DNA of 38,048 nt from an uncultured Mucilaginibacter sp. (GCA_903927645.1 CAIYNX010000275.1:1-38048), one strand, 5' to 3'; numbered from the stretch's first letter, positions 1 through 9,735 are shown. Program-made: numbers and translations. Notes: generated by a model from the sequence alone, not told the origin.

Positions 1-27
1 GTGGGGGTTCGAGTCCCTTCTTCCGCA
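1..27 (+). tRNA. 3' end of a tRNA, probably tRNA-Leu (5' part outside window)
   Basis: Only the T arm and the 3' acceptor strand are present. The T loop TTCGAGT (8-14) is closed by GGGGG (3-7) and CCCTT (15-19), with two G-U pairs, and is followed by the acceptor strand CTTCCGC (20-26) and discriminator A27. CCA is not encoded (CAA follows), so the tail would be added after transcription. Leu is inferred from the A discriminator, the GTGGGGGTTCGAGTCCC block typical of bacterial Leu tRNAs, and the GCGGAAG 5' acceptor strand that this end implies. The anticodon is not visible. Confidence 0.8.
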
Positions 28-30
28 CAA

Positions 31-66
31 ACCCCGTTTAAAGCGTTTTAAACGGGGTTTTTTATT
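31..66 (+). terminator. Strong intrinsic terminator after the tRNA
   Basis: A perfect 12-bp inverted repeat (31-42 with 47-58, loop GCGT) is followed by a T-rich tract. It starts three bases after the tRNA discriminator, so it ends the tRNA transcript and separates it from gyrA. Confidence 0.9.
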
Positions 67-222
67 TTGTTTCTAATATATAATTATCCAAAACTATTAC
101 TTAAAGTCTTTCTGTTTAAAGTTGATATCATTAAACGGTTTACTCCATTAATTTATTTATTTAGGCGATTTTCTCAAACTCATATTTTATATAATTTTCC
201 ATAAGAATTGCCCCCAAAAAGG

Positions 223-251
223 TTGAAAATTCATTATAATTCTTAACTTCG
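223..251 (+). promoter_or_regulatory. Candidate gyrA promoter
   Basis: TTG at 223-225 is followed after 18 bases by TAACTTCG at 244-251. This is one mismatch from the Bacteroidota -7 consensus TAnnTTTG, with reasonable spacing to the -33 element. Transcription would start near 257, giving a leader of about 60 bases. The rest of 60-222 is AT-rich and shows no gene. Confidence 0.4.
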
Positions 252-314
252 CAGGTCGCTTAAATTATAGTTTAAGTATACATTTATAACAAGATTTCCT
301 AGAAAGAACTAAAA

Positions 315-2852
315 ATGGCTGAAGGTACAGAAAACGATAATGCACACAAAGAGGATAGAATAATTTCAATAAATATTGATGAAGAAATGCGCTCGGCCTA
401 TATTGACTATTCAATGTCGGTGATTGTTTCAAGAGCACTTCCTGATGTAAGAGATGGGTTAAAACCAGTTCACCGAAGAGTTTTGTATGGTATGCTCGAT
501 TTAGGATTAAATAACAATAAACCATATAAAAAATCTGCACGTATTGTAGGTGAAGTTTTGGGTAAATATCACCCCCATGGTGATAGGTCTGTTTATGATG
601 CTATGGTGCGTATGGCACAAGATTGGAGTTTGAGGTATCCATTTGTTGAAGGACAAGGTAATTATGGCTCTATTGACGGAGATGAACCAGCAGCCATGCG
701 TTATACGGAGGCCAGACTCGAAAAAATAGCCGAAGAAATGTTGGCAGATATCAATAAAGATACCATCGATTTCCAGTTAAATTTTGATGATTCTTTAGAA
801 GAACCAACAGTATTACCTTCAAAAATTCCAAACCTTTTAGTAAATGGGGCTTCAGGTATTGCAGTTGGTATGGCAACCAATATGGCTCCTCATAATTTAA
901 CCGAAATTATCAATGCTACATTAGCCTTAATTGATAATAGAAGTATCGAAGTTACTGAATTAATGAAACATGTTAAAGGTCCAGATTTTCCAACTGGTGC
1001 CATCATATATGGTTATGAAGGAGCGAGAGAGGCCTTTGAAACAGGAAGAGGAAGAATAGTTATACGCGCAAGGGCTGAAATAGAAACCTATAACAACCAT
1101 GAACGAATCATCGTAACAGAAGTTCCATACCAAATAAATAAGGCCCTCATGATAGAGCGGACTGCAGAATTGGTAAACGAAAAAAAATTAGAAGGAATCT
1201 CTGCTATCCGTGATGAATCAAACCGTCAGGGAATACGAGTTGTTTACGAAATAAAACGTGATGCCAATGCGGCAATTGTATTAAATAACCTATATAAATA
1301 TACAGCCTTACAAACTTCTTTCAGCATAAATAATATTGCCTTGGTGCATGGAAGGCCTATGTTGCTAAACTTAAGGGATTTAATCCATCATTTTGTTGAG
1401 CATAGGCATGAAGTTGTAGTTAGGCGAACTAAATTTGAACTATCAGAAGCCCAAAAGCGTGCTCACATTTTGGAAGGTCTATTAATTGCGCTTGATCATT
1501 TGGATGAGGTTATCAGATTAATTAGAGCTTCAAACACTCCTGAAGATGCGAGGGAGGGTTTGATAGCTCAATTTGGCTTATCTGATATACAAGCCAGAGC
1601 CATATTAGATATGACGTTGCGCAGGTTGACAGGACTTGAACGCGATAAAATTAAAGATGAATATGAATCCTTAATGAAACTTATTGATTATTTAAATTCA
1701 ATATTGGCTGATGAAGGGTTGCGTATGCAAATAATCAAAGATGAACTAATTGAAATTAGAGACAAGTATGGCGATGAGCGTAAAACTGAAATAATCCACT
1801 CTTCTGCAGAAATGCTAACAGAAGATTTTATAGAGGATGAAGAAGTGGTTATTACCATATCGCGCGAAGGTTATATAAAACGAACTCCATTAACCGAATA
1901 TAGGCGTCAAGGTAGAGGCGGAAAAGGATCAATAGGAAGTAACAGCCGTGATGCAGATTTTATTGAACACTTGTTAATTGCCTCAAATCATAATTATATG
2001 CTTTTCTTTACCGAATCTGGACAATGCTTCTGGTTAAGAGTATTTGAAATTCCAGAAGGTTCCCGTACCTCAAAAGGAAGGGCAATTCAAAATATTATTA
2101 ATATACCAAAAGAAGAGAATATAAAGGCATACATTAAGCTTATTAGCTTAAAGGATAAAGAATACCTTGAAAATAATTTCATTATTATGTGTACCAAGAA
2201 AGGTACCATCAAAAAGACGTCATTGGAAGCCTATTCTCGTCCAAGGGCTAACGGTATCAATGCAATTAATATAAACGAGGGAGATTCTTTGTTAGAAGCA
2301 TGCTTAACAAGTGGAAATAGTGAAATTGTTATGGCACTTAAGTCAGGTAGGGCAATTAGATTTAACGAGTCTACTGTAAGGCCAATGGGCCGAACTGCTA
2401 CAGGTGTTCGTGGTATAACATTAGAAAACGAATCAGACGAGGTTGTAGGTATGATTAGTATTGATGATCCTACCACAACTGTTCTGGTAGTATCTGAAAA
2501 AGGCTATGGTAAACGAACAGATATTGATGATTACCGAGTTACAAATCGTGGAGGTAAAGGTGTTAAAACGCTAAACATTACAGAAAAGACAGGTAATTTG
2601 GTGGCAATTAAAGGAGTTACTGATCAAGAGGATTTGATGATTATTAACAAATCAGGAATAATTATCCGAATTGCAATCAGTGAATTAAGAACAATGGGAC
2701 GTGCAACTCAGGGAGTTAGATTAATTTCACTAAAAGAAAATGATGAAATAGCCTCAGTTGCAAAAATTGAAAAGGAAGAAGAGGAAGAAGATAAATTAGC
2801 AAGTGAAAATAAAAATATTGAAAATTCTGAGGATCCTGAAATTTCTGAATAG
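315..2852 (+). CDS. gyrA: DNA gyrase subunit A
   Basis: The breakage-rejoining subunit of DNA gyrase, which introduces negative supercoils together with GyrB. The 845-residue protein is full length. It has the N-terminal winged-helix/topoisomerase IIA core with catalytic tyrosine Y130 in AAMRYTEAR, and a C-terminal beta-pinwheel carrying the GyrA box as QGRGGKG (532-538). The box separates it from ParC. An acidic tail (roughly the last 35 residues) ends the protein. The start is the first ATG after an A-rich stretch; there is no Shine-Dalgarno, as is usual in this phylum. It lies six bases before the first TPR gene, so they are probably co-transcribed. In the quinolone-resistance region the sequence reads [10 protein letters not shown]: the position equal to E. 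coli Ser83 is Arg91 (codon AGG, 585-587), while the Asp87 equivalent (D95) is kept. Confidence 0.98.
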   Translation: MAEGTENDNAHKEDRIISINIDEEMRSAYIDYSMSVIVSRALPDVRDGLKPVHRRVLYGMLDLGLNNNKPYKKSARIVGEVLGKYHPHGDRSVYDAMVRMAQDWSLRYPFVEGQGNYGSIDGDEPAAMRYTEARLEKIAEEMLADINKDTIDFQLNFDDSLEEPTVLPSKIPNLLVNGASGIAVGMATNMAPHNLTEIINATLALIDNRSIEVTELMKHVKGPDFPTGAIIYGYEGAREAFETGRGRIVIRARAEIETYNNHERIIVTEVPYQINKALMIERTAELVNEKKLEGISAIRDESNRQGIRVVYEIKRDANAAIVLNNLYKYTALQTSFSINNIALVHGRPMLLNLRDLIHHFVEHRHEVVVRRTKFELSEAQKRAHILEGLLIALDHLDEVIRLIRASNTPEDAREGLIAQFGLSDIQARAILDMTLRRLTGLERDKIKDEYESLMKLIDYLNSILADEGLRMQIIKDELIEIRDKYGDERKTEIIHSSAEMLTEDFIEDEEVVITISREGYIKRTPLTEYRRQGRGGKGSIGSNSRDADFIEHLLIASNHNYMLFFTESGQCFWLRVFEIPEGSRTSKGRAIQNIINIPKEENIKAYIKLISLKDKEYLENNFIIMCTKKGTIKKTSLEAYSRPRANGINAININEGDSLLEACLTSGNSEIVMALKSGRAIRFNESTVRPMGRTATGVRGITLENESDEVVGMISIDDPTTTVLVVSEKGYGKRTDIDDYRVTNRGGKGVKTLNITEKTGNLVAIKGVTDQEDLMIINKSGIIIRIAISELRTMGRATQGVRLISLKENDEIASVAKIEKEEEEEDKLASENKNIENSEDPEISE

Positions 2853-2858
2853 TTAAAA

Positions 2859-3977
2859 ATGCAAACAAGAAAATTTATAATATCTGTTGCTACTATATTT
2901 TTAATAAGTTCATTCGCATTTGGTCAAAATGAAAATCTTAAAAATACAGTTAATAATTTGGCGTTCTATAATCAAAAAAAAGATATAAAATATTTAGGAT
3001 TGGCCAAAAAGTCTATTGACAGTTTATTAAAAGTAACACCTGATACACTAAATTTAGAAATTACAGTATATAAAACATTGGTATATAGCTCAATTTTATA
3101 TCTTGATTCCTTAAATAAGATCAATTCGCAGAAAGATTTATTTAGTCAAACTGTCTCGATGGTTGATAAACTATCTGGTAGAAAGCAAATTTATAGATTC
3201 AATGAAGAATTTGAATATATTAAAGAATGTTTAGGAAATTTATACATTAAACAAGGATTTGTTTTTTTAGCTAAATCAGATTATTTAGCTGCATTAAGAA
3301 AATTCCAAATTGCCCAAAACTATATACCAAATTTTAAAAATTTGATAGGATATTTAGGCTATTGTAATTATAAACTTGGAAATTTTAATACCGCAGGAAG
3401 ACTATTTAATAATTTGATAGGAGCCCAGAATACTTCAGATGAGTATATTGAAATTGCTTCAAGTATTTATAAATCCTTGGGAGACACAACAATGGCACTT
3501 GATATACTTAAGAAGGGAAGAATGCTATTTCCTACTAATAAACTCTTAATATTTAACGAGGCAAATATATATATCAATAAAAAAGACTATTCATCACTAA
3601 ACGCACTTTTGCCTACCTTGTTAGACAACTATCCAAATAATGCTGATATTGCTTTTGTTGTCGGAAATTGTTACGACCATTTAAACAAATATGACGATGC
3701 TATTTCGTACTATTTAAAATCAATTGATTTAAATAGTACAGCCTATGAGCCAATTTTTAATTTAGGTTTGTTGTTTCTAAAGAAAAGCGAATTCAATTTA
3801 AAAAAAGATAATAAGCAGGATCTATTTCAGGCGAAACAATGGCTTGAGAAGGCGAATGAAATAATACCAAATGATGTTAAATGTTTAACAGCATTACAAA
3901 TGGTTTATACAAAAACAGGAAATCAGGACGATTTACAAAATATAAATTATAAACTCAAACAAATAAACAATCAATAA
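2859..3977 (+). CDS. Exported tetratricopeptide-repeat protein
   Basis: A 372-residue protein with a clear N-terminal signal peptide (MQTRKFIISVATIFLISSFAFGQ, mature from about residue 23). The rest is mostly helical repeats, recognisable as TPRs around residues 165-190 (YLGYCNYKLGNFNTA), 200-225 and 265-305 (GNCYDHLNKYDDAISYYLKS). TPRs are protein-protein interaction scaffolds, so it probably acts in the periplasm or at the inner face of the outer membrane. No enzyme domain is visible. It sits six bases after gyrA and six bases before a second secreted TPR protein. I recall TPR genes following gyrA as common in related Bacteroidota, but no function is known to me. Confidence 0.85.
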   Translation: MQTRKFIISVATIFLISSFAFGQNENLKNTVNNLAFYNQKKDIKYLGLAKKSIDSLLKVTPDTLNLEITVYKTLVYSSILYLDSLNKINSQKDLFSQTVSMVDKLSGRKQIYRFNEEFEYIKECLGNLYIKQGFVFLAKSDYLAALRKFQIAQNYIPNFKNLIGYLGYCNYKLGNFNTAGRLFNNLIGAQNTSDEYIEIASSIYKSLGDTTMALDILKKGRMLFPTNKLLIFNEANIYINKKDYSSLNALLPTLLDNYPNNADIAFVVGNCYDHLNKYDDAISYYLKSIDLNSTAYEPIFNLGLLFLKKSEFNLKKDNKQDLFQAKQWLEKANEIIPNDVKCLTALQMVYTKTGNQDDLQNINYKLKQINNQ

Positions 3978-3983
3978 TAAATC

Positions 3984-5276
3984 ATGAAAATTAAACTTTT
4001 AATGGTTGGGCTGTTAACTCTGGTTTCAGCCATTACCCTTGCCCAAAAAGGAGAATTAAATAATGCAAAAGAACAATATGAAAGTTTTACACCTTTAAGT
4101 TCTACCAAAATTGGTCCATTATTAATTAAAGCTAACACTAGTTTAAATAGTGCAAAAACTTCTATTGATAAGGCATCAATAAATGAAAAGACTGCCACCT
4201 TACCTTTAACCTTTGCTATCAAGGCTGTAATTTATGCAGCATTAGCAAGTAGAGATACCGTACCTGCAAGTTCTGCACCATTATTTAATACTGCAAACGA
4301 GGCTTATAACAAAGCAAAAGAATTGGATACAAAAGGTGAGAATAAAAAATATATCGAGGATGCGGGTATCTATTTAGCACAATATAAATTAACCGAAGGA
4401 GTAAATAACTATCAAAATAAATTATGGGATAAAGCATATAATGCTTTTGATTATTATCGTTCAATTAGGCCTGATGATACAACTGCTATATTTTATACTG
4501 GCTTAGCCGCTCAAAATGCCGGTAATAAAGACCCGAAATATTACGAGTTTGCAATAACTAACTATAATAAATTACTAACCACTAAATATTCAAAGGGCGC
4601 AGATATTTATTTAAACCTTTCTTCGATTTATTTATTAAGTAAAGATACTGTTAATGCATTAAAATCTGCCTCAGATGGCGTAGCTAAATTTCCAACTAAT
4701 GCTGATTTAAGGAAAAGAGAAATAGAAATTGGACTTCAGTCTGGCAAACAAAAGGATATTTTAGATAAAATACAAAATGCCATTAATAATGATCCTAAAA
4801 ATAAAACGCTCTATTATTATAGTGGTTTAACATACTCACAATTGGGTGATGATGCAGAAAAAAAATCTAAAGCTGCAAAAGATGATGCATCAAAGAAAAC
4901 ATTCAACCAAACCTTTATTGATAATTTTAGCAAAGCTGCAGAAAGCTATAAAAAAGCAATCGATTTAGATCCAGAATATTTTGAAGCAAATTTAAATATG
5001 GGTTATATTTTAATGCGTCCTGCTATTGAGCTTTTTAATCAAGCAAGGTTAATGCCTGCAAATAAGCAAAAAGAATATGAAGCCGTTAGGGTTAAAGCAG
5101 ACGGGTTATTTGAAATTGCTAAACCATATTTACAAAAAGCTGTTGATATCAATCCAAAATCAGTGGATGCGTTAACTAACCTAAGAAATTATTACAAAGG
5201 AAAGTTTGATCCAGCCCATTCAAAAGAAAACAATGATAAAGCACTTGAATTAAAAAAGCAAATTGATGCGCTCTAG
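3984..5276 (+). CDS. Exported tetratricopeptide-repeat protein
   Basis: A 430-residue protein with signal peptide MKIKLLMVGLLTLVSAITLAQ (cleavage after about residue 20). The mature part is Lys- and Asn-rich and helical. The clearest TPRs are near residue 140 (NKLWDKAYNAFDYYRS), near 310-340 (AAESYKKAIDLDPEYFEANLNMGYIL) and near the C-terminus (PYLQKAVDINPKSVDALTNL). It has the same general build as the preceding protein, so the two may be diverged paralogues acting together in the cell envelope. It is the last gene of the gyrA transcript: a strong terminator follows 50 bases downstream. No specific function can be assigned. Confidence 0.85.
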   Translation: MKIKLLMVGLLTLVSAITLAQKGELNNAKEQYESFTPLSSTKIGPLLIKANTSLNSAKTSIDKASINEKTATLPLTFAIKAVIYAALASRDTVPASSAPLFNTANEAYNKAKELDTKGENKKYIEDAGIYLAQYKLTEGVNNYQNKLWDKAYNAFDYYRSIRPDDTTAIFYTGLAAQNAGNKDPKYYEFAITNYNKLLTTKYSKGADIYLNLSSIYLLSKDTVNALKSASDGVAKFPTNADLRKREIEIGLQSGKQKDILDKIQNAINNDPKNKTLYYYSGLTYSQLGDDAEKKSKAAKDDASKKTFNQTFIDNFSKAAESYKKAIDLDPEYFEANLNMGYILMRPAIELFNQARLMPANKQKEYEAVRVKADGLFEIAKPYLQKAVDINPKSVDALTNLRNYYKGKFDPAHSKENNDKALELKKQIDAL

Positions 5277-5328
5277 TTCGTGCCAACTATTATATTTTAT
5301 ATATATAAATAGTGTCAATCTTTAAAAG

Positions 5329-5366
5329 AAAGACCGACAGAAAAATGATCTGTCGGTCTTTTTTTT
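5329..5366 (+). terminator. Strong intrinsic terminator of the gyrA-TPR operon
   Basis: A perfect 12-bp stem (5329-5340 with 5350-5361, GC-rich core GACCGACAG) has a 9-base A-rich loop and runs into an eight-base T tract. Confidence 0.92.
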
Positions 5367-5386
5367 CTAATAAAATCAGAATATTT

Positions 5387-5404
5387 AATGGTTTATCAAC
5401 CATT
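5387..5404. repeat. Small inverted repeat upstream of the ethanolamine operon
   Basis: AATGGTT and AACCATT (7 bp, perfect) flank TATC, between the previous terminator and the permease gene. It could be an operator for a regulator encoded elsewhere or a chance hairpin. No B12-box or other cobalamin riboswitch core is visible in 5367-5521. Confidence 0.25.
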
Positions 5405-5521
5405 CCAATTCAATTCAACCCATTCGGTTTAAAAATAAATGAAAGGAAAATCCAATAAATAAAATGCAAACCTATATTAATTTTTTTTTTTTCGTAAATT
5501 AAGGCTGTAAAAGTTTTAATT

Positions 5522-6877
5522 ATGGCAATTACAGATTCTAGGCATTTAAATAAAGTATTAAAACCGATACACTTATGGGCTATAGGGGTTGGGTTGGTTA
5601 TTTCGGGCGACTACTTCGGTTGGAATTTAGGTTGGGCAGTTTCTGGTACTATAGGCTTCTTAATAGCTACATTAATTATCACCCTTCTTTATATCACCTT
5701 CATATTTAGTTATACTGAGTTAACAACTGCCATACCACATACAGGTGGAGCATTTGCTTATGCTTATAGGGCTATGGGTCCAATTGGTGGTCTAATTGCA
5801 GGTTATGCAACATTAATAGATTTTTTATTCGCTACTCCCGCAATTGCATTCGGCTTAGGCGCTTATGTGCATTTTCTATACCCAAACATAACAGTGATCA
5901 ATTCTGCCATCTTTTTCAATATAATTTTTATACTTATTAATATTTGGGGTATTAAAGAATCAGCCATCTTTTCTGTTTTTATTACCCTGCTTGCCGTTGC
6001 CGAATTACTCATGTTTATGGGCGTAGTTTCACCTCATTTTAAGTTACACAACTTTTTAAACAACCCGCTACCATTTGGTTTTAGTGGGGTTTTTGCTGCA
6101 CTGCCATATGCAGTATGGTTTTATTTGGCCATTGAAGGCGTTGCAATGGTTGCCGAAGAAGTTAAAGATCCACGTAGAAATATCCCAATTGGTTACATTT
6201 CAGCACTAATAACTATGGTATTGTTGGCTCTTGGAGTGATGATTTTTACAGGTGGAATAACAGATTGGCATAAATTCAGTGCCCTTGATTATCCTTTACC
6301 AGCCGCCATAAGCGAGGTTTTAGGTAAGGGCAGCCATCTAACCGGGTTATTTACCAGCATAGGTTTATTTGGTTTAATTGCTTCTTTTCATGGAACTATT
6401 TTAGGTTCATCAAGACAGGTTTATGCAATGGCAAGAAGCGGATATTTGCCAAGAGTCTTATCTCAATTAAGTCAAAAATTTAAAACACCACATTGGGCAT
6501 TAATTGCCAGTGGTTTAATTAGTATCTTAGCCCTTTATACAGGAACAACACAACAAATTGTTATCTTATCTGTAATGGGAGCAATAATGATGTACATGTT
6601 GAGTATGATAAGTCTATTTATACTTCGAAAAAAGGAACCAAACTTATTGCGGCCGTTTAAGGCTCCGTTTTATCCTTTATTCCCTGCAATTGCGCTTCTC
6701 ATATCGGCAATTACTTTTTTTACAATGATATATTACAACTTTATGTTAAGCCTTGTCTTCTTTTCGGGTTTAGTAATTATTGTTTTTATTTTTATTTTGT
6801 TAGGTAAACATAAGATAGAATTGATTGAAGATTTCATGGTACCTCCAATTAATCAGGAACTAATAAAAAATAGATAA
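5522..6877 (+). CDS. eat: Ethanolamine permease (APC family)
   Basis: A 451-residue polytopic inner-membrane protein of the amino acid-polyamine-organocation superfamily, with about twelve hydrophobic segments. The N-terminal block LKPIHLWAIGVGLVISGDYFGW and the segment FSYTELTTAIPHTGGAFAYA are the hallmark of the ethanolamine permease branch. The choice of substrate over a generic amino acid is supported by the two following genes, which encode both subunits of ethanolamine ammonia-lyase. It imports ethanolamine, normally by a proton-coupled or exchange mechanism. The ATG start gives a cytosolic N-terminus with no signal peptide. It lies 24 bases before eutB and is probably the first gene of a three-gene operon. 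Confidence 0.88.
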   Translation: MAITDSRHLNKVLKPIHLWAIGVGLVISGDYFGWNLGWAVSGTIGFLIATLIITLLYITFIFSYTELTTAIPHTGGAFAYAYRAMGPIGGLIAGYATLIDFLFATPAIAFGLGAYVHFLYPNITVINSAIFFNIIFILINIWGIKESAIFSVFITLLAVAELLMFMGVVSPHFKLHNFLNNPLPFGFSGVFAALPYAVWFYLAIEGVAMVAEEVKDPRRNIPIGYISALITMVLLALGVMIFTGGITDWHKFSALDYPLPAAISEVLGKGSHLTGLFTSIGLFGLIASFHGTILGSSRQVYAMARSGYLPRVLSQLSQKFKTPHWALIASGLISILALYTGTTQQIVILSVMGAIMMYMLSMISLFILRKKEPNLLRPFKAPFYPLFPAIALLISAITFFTMIYYNFMLSLVFFSGLVIIVFIFILLGKHKIELIEDFMVPPINQELIKNR

Positions 6878-6901
6878 ACAGGTCATAATTATTTTAATAA
6901 A

Positions 6902-8278
6902 GTGTATCAATATACGGTTCGTAACAAAGTTTATAAATTTAAAGATCTTAAAACCTTACTTGCAAAAGCATCGCCGTACAGAAGTGGGGATGTGTTAGCA
7001 GGAATTTCTGCCAATACTTATGAAGAAAGGGTTGCCGCACAAATAGCATTGGCCGATTTACCATTAAAAAACTTTCTAAATGAAGATTTAATACCTTATG
7101 ATGATGACGAAATTACAAGGCTAATTATTGATAACCATGATAATGCCTCTTTTAGTTTAATTAGCTCATTCTCTGTTGGTGAATTGAGAGATTGGCTATT
7201 GATGGACACGACTGACAATTATGCAATTAACTCCATTGAATCTGCTCTAACTCCCGAAATGATAGCTGCTGTATCAAAATTGATGCGCAATCAGGATTTA
7301 ATAGCTGTAGCTAAAAAGATAGAGATTGTTACTAAATTCAGGAATACAATTGGTTTAAAAGGACATTTTTCAACAAGGTTACAACCAAATCATCCAACAG
7401 ATGATAATAAAGGTATAATGGCAAGCATTATTGATGGTTTATTGTATGGTAGTGGAGATGCTGTAATTGGTATAAACCCTGCAACAGACAGTCCGACAAT
7501 TGCCTATAATTTGCTGCAATTGATTGATAAATTACGAGTACAATTTGATATTCCAATCCAATCATGCGTATTAAGTCACATAACCACTACCCTAGAACTC
7601 ATCAATATTGGAGCCCCTGTTGATTTATGTTTTCAATCAATAGGTGGAACTGAAAAAACAAATTCCAGCTTCGGGATTAATCTAAATCTTTTAGATGAGG
7701 CTTATGATGCAAGCTTAGGATTAAAAAGAGGAATTATTGGCAATAATGTAATGTACTTTGAAACAGGGCAGGGGAGTGCACTTTCTGCAAATGCAAATCA
7801 CGGTGTTGATCAACAAACCTGTGAAACACGCGCCTATGCAATTGCTAAAAAATACAAACCATTATTGGTAAATTCAGTAGTAGGATTTATTGGTCCTGAA
7901 TATTTATATGATGGAAAACAGATTATCAGAGCTGCTTTGGAGGATCATTTTTGTGGTAAAATGCTGGGATTACCTATGGGAGTGGACATTTGTTATACCA
8001 ACCATGCCGAAGCAGACCAAGACGATATGGATAATTTATTAACCTTGTTGGGTGTAGCAGGTTGCAATTTTATAATGGGTATTCCTGGTTCTGATGATAT
8101 TATGCTGAATTATCAATCAACTTCTTTTCATGATGCATTGTATATACGTAAAGTATTGGGTTTAAAACCAGCACCAGAGTTTGAGCAGTGGTTAATAAAA
8201 CATGGTATAACAGATAATTTAGGAAATTTATTACACATAAATTCTTCTCACAAACTTTTATCAGGATTATTGGGATGA
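6902..8278 (+). CDS. eutB: Ethanolamine ammonia-lyase large subunit
   Basis: The catalytic subunit of adenosylcobalamin-dependent ethanolamine ammonia-lyase, which converts ethanolamine to acetaldehyde and ammonia. The 458 residues match the family length. Active-site landmarks are in place: R159 in STRLQPN, E287 in YFETGQGSALS, and D362 just before CYTNHAEADQ. The start is GTG (6902); this keeps the conserved N-terminal YTVRNKVYKFKDLKTLLAKA block. It overlaps eutC by four bases (ATGA), so the two subunits are translationally coupled, as expected for an alpha6-beta6 complex. Activity requires B12; no cobalamin genes are in the window. Confidence 0.97.
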   Translation: MYQYTVRNKVYKFKDLKTLLAKASPYRSGDVLAGISANTYEERVAAQIALADLPLKNFLNEDLIPYDDDEITRLIIDNHDNASFSLISSFSVGELRDWLLMDTTDNYAINSIESALTPEMIAAVSKLMRNQDLIAVAKKIEIVTKFRNTIGLKGHFSTRLQPNHPTDDNKGIMASIIDGLLYGSGDAVIGINPATDSPTIAYNLLQLIDKLRVQFDIPIQSCVLSHITTTLELINIGAPVDLCFQSIGGTEKTNSSFGINLNLLDEAYDASLGLKRGIIGNNVMYFETGQGSALSANANHGVDQQTCETRAYAIAKKYKPLLVNSVVGFIGPEYLYDGKQIIRAALEDHFCGKMLGLPMGVDICYTNHAEADQDDMDNLLTLLGVAGCNFIMGIPGSDDIMLNYQSTSFHDALYIRKVLGLKPAPEFEQWLIKHGITDNLGNLLHINSSHKLLSGLLG

Positions 8279-9027
8279 AAAAAGAAATTACAAATGTCGA
8301 CCCTTTATTATTATTAAAAAACTTTACTGAAGCACGGATAGCACTAGGTAGAGTTGGTACGAGTATCCCCTTAAGGGAGTCGCTAGCATTTAAATTAGCT
8401 CACGCCAATGCAAGAGACGCCGTTTATTCATTAATTGATTTCGAACTACTTACCAAACAGCTTTCAGAATTTGATTTACCTATTATACTATTACACAGCA
8501 AGGCTTATAGCCGGCATAATTATTTAAAACGTCCTGATTATGGAAGGTTATTAAACGAAGATTCTATAAATAAATTAAGGGAATATGATCTTAAACCAGA
8601 TATTGTAATAATTATTGCTGATGGTCTTTCGGCCACAGCAATAAATGAAAATACTTCTGCTTTATTAAAAAACCTAGTTCCTTTAATTAAATCTTCAAAA
8701 TTTTCATTAGGACCAATATGCCTAGTTGAACAAGGAAGGGTAGCAATTGGTGATGATATTGGATATTACCTTAATGCTAAATATACCATAGTATTGATTG
8801 GTGAAAGACCTGGTTTAAGTGCTGCTGACAGTTTGGGTGTTTATTTAACATATTGTCCTAAACCAGGATTAACAGATGAATCAAGAAACTGCATTTCAAA
8901 TATTCGATTACAAGGACTCAATTATAAATTAGCTGCCGAAAAAATTTTTTTCCTAGTTTCAGAATCTTTCAAACTAAAATTATCTGGAGTAGGTTTAAAA
9001 GATAATAATGGGTATCTAGCTAAATAA
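8275..9027 (+). CDS. eutC: Ethanolamine ammonia-lyase small subunit
   Basis: The small subunit of ethanolamine ammonia-lyase, which helps bind adenosylcobalamin. Diagnostic motifs are RIALGRVGTSIPLRESLAFKL near residue 36, LAHANARDAVYSL, and DGLSATAINENTSALL near residue 116. At 250 residues it is shorter than the enterobacterial protein (about 295), mostly at the N-terminus. The start overlaps the eutB stop by four bases. No eutA reactivase, EutE aldehyde dehydrogenase or microcompartment shell gene follows, so this looks like the minimal, uncompartmented pathway, suited to releasing nitrogen from ethanolamine. No terminator is visible after it. Confidence 0.95.
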   Translation: MKKEITNVDPLLLLKNFTEARIALGRVGTSIPLRESLAFKLAHANARDAVYSLIDFELLTKQLSEFDLPIILLHSKAYSRHNYLKRPDYGRLLNEDSINKLREYDLKPDIVIIIADGLSATAINENTSALLKNLVPLIKSSKFSLGPICLVEQGRVAIGDDIGYYLNAKYTIVLIGERPGLSAADSLGVYLTYCPKPGLTDESRNCISNIRLQGLNYKLAAEKIFFLVSESFKLKLSGVGLKDNNGYLAK

Positions 9028-9104
9028 ATCTAAATTGATCAAAAACCAACATAAAATTAAAAGTACATTAACTATTAGAGTCATTAAGCATAACCAAATT
9101 ATTT

Positions 9105-9613
9105 TTAAATTATTTCTCCCGAAAAAGAAATAGGATCCCTATTTGAACTTATTACATTTAAGTTTGTATAACCTTGAGGAGAAACATTTAGGTTAACAGA
9201 TTGTACATTGCGCCAATTTATAATGTTACCATCATTTGGTTTTATTTCAATATCCCAACTTCCATTTTTTAATTGTTTAACTTTATAACTAAACTTCGTA
9301 GAAGTAAATTTAATCCCGCCTTCATTATCCGTTGGATCATTCGGTGCAGAATATGCTATTCCATAGTAGGGTAGATATGATTTAATAGTATCCCTTTTTA
9401 CAATAAAATTATACAGGGAAGTTAAAATTTTTTGACCACCAATCATGGGTTTGCAGTGTTAGCAATAAAAATATAATTGGTATCATTTATCATTTTTTTT
9501 ATGGCAATTATTTTTTTTGTTGCTTTTTCCCCTCTAATATTTTGTGCAGATATGGTATGAATTATAAAAATTGAAAAAATCATTAAAAGTAGAAATTTTA
9601 TCAACGACCTCAT
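9105..9613 (-). pseudogene. DUF4251 exported protein split by a one-base frameshift
   Basis: Two open frames together make one DUF4251 protein. The first (9613 to 9443) starts MRSLIKFLLLMIFSIFIIHTISAQ, a signal peptide, and runs to NDTNYIFIANTANP before a TGA at 9445-9443. The second frame continues from 9446 as MIGGQKILTSLYNF and carries the family core SYLPYYGIAYSAP, GGIKFTSTKFSY, WDIEIKP and NRDPISFSGEI to a TAA at 9105. Family members read through this junction as P-x-x-G with no stop; here the last Pro codon lacks one base (AACCC then ATG). The joined length of about 169 residues is normal for the family. It is either a recent pseudogene, a sequencing error, or possibly a phase-variable or recoded site. 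Otherwise the frame is intact, so the lesion is recent. Confidence 0.8.
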
Positions 9614-9660
9614 AATCATCATATTTTGGTATTTAACGCAAAATAATATTGATTTATTAC

Positions 9661-9698
9661 AAAAAAATCGGGAACCATATTTTAAAATACTGTTCCCG
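9661..9698 (-). terminator. Intrinsic terminator of htpG
   Basis: Read on the minus strand, CGGGAAC and GTTCCCG (9698-9692 with 9675-9669) form a 7-bp GC-rich stem. It is followed by A and seven Ts (9667-9661). It lies about 40 bases after the htpG stop and separates htpG from the DUF4251 gene. Confidence 0.85.
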
Positions 9699-9735
9699 AC
9701 CTAAATACCGGCCTTAAATTATGAAGCTTATTTTA

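Noticed and set aside
315..2852. Topoisomerase IV subunit A (ParC) instead of GyrA
   Set aside because: The QGRGGKG GyrA box and full pinwheel are present, which fits gyrase. Arg at the QRDR Ser position does not change this.
5367..5521. Cobalamin riboswitch upstream of the B12-dependent ethanolamine operon
   Set aside because: The spacer is about 150 bases, AT-rich, and has no B12-box or GC-rich paired core, so it is too small and lacks the signature.
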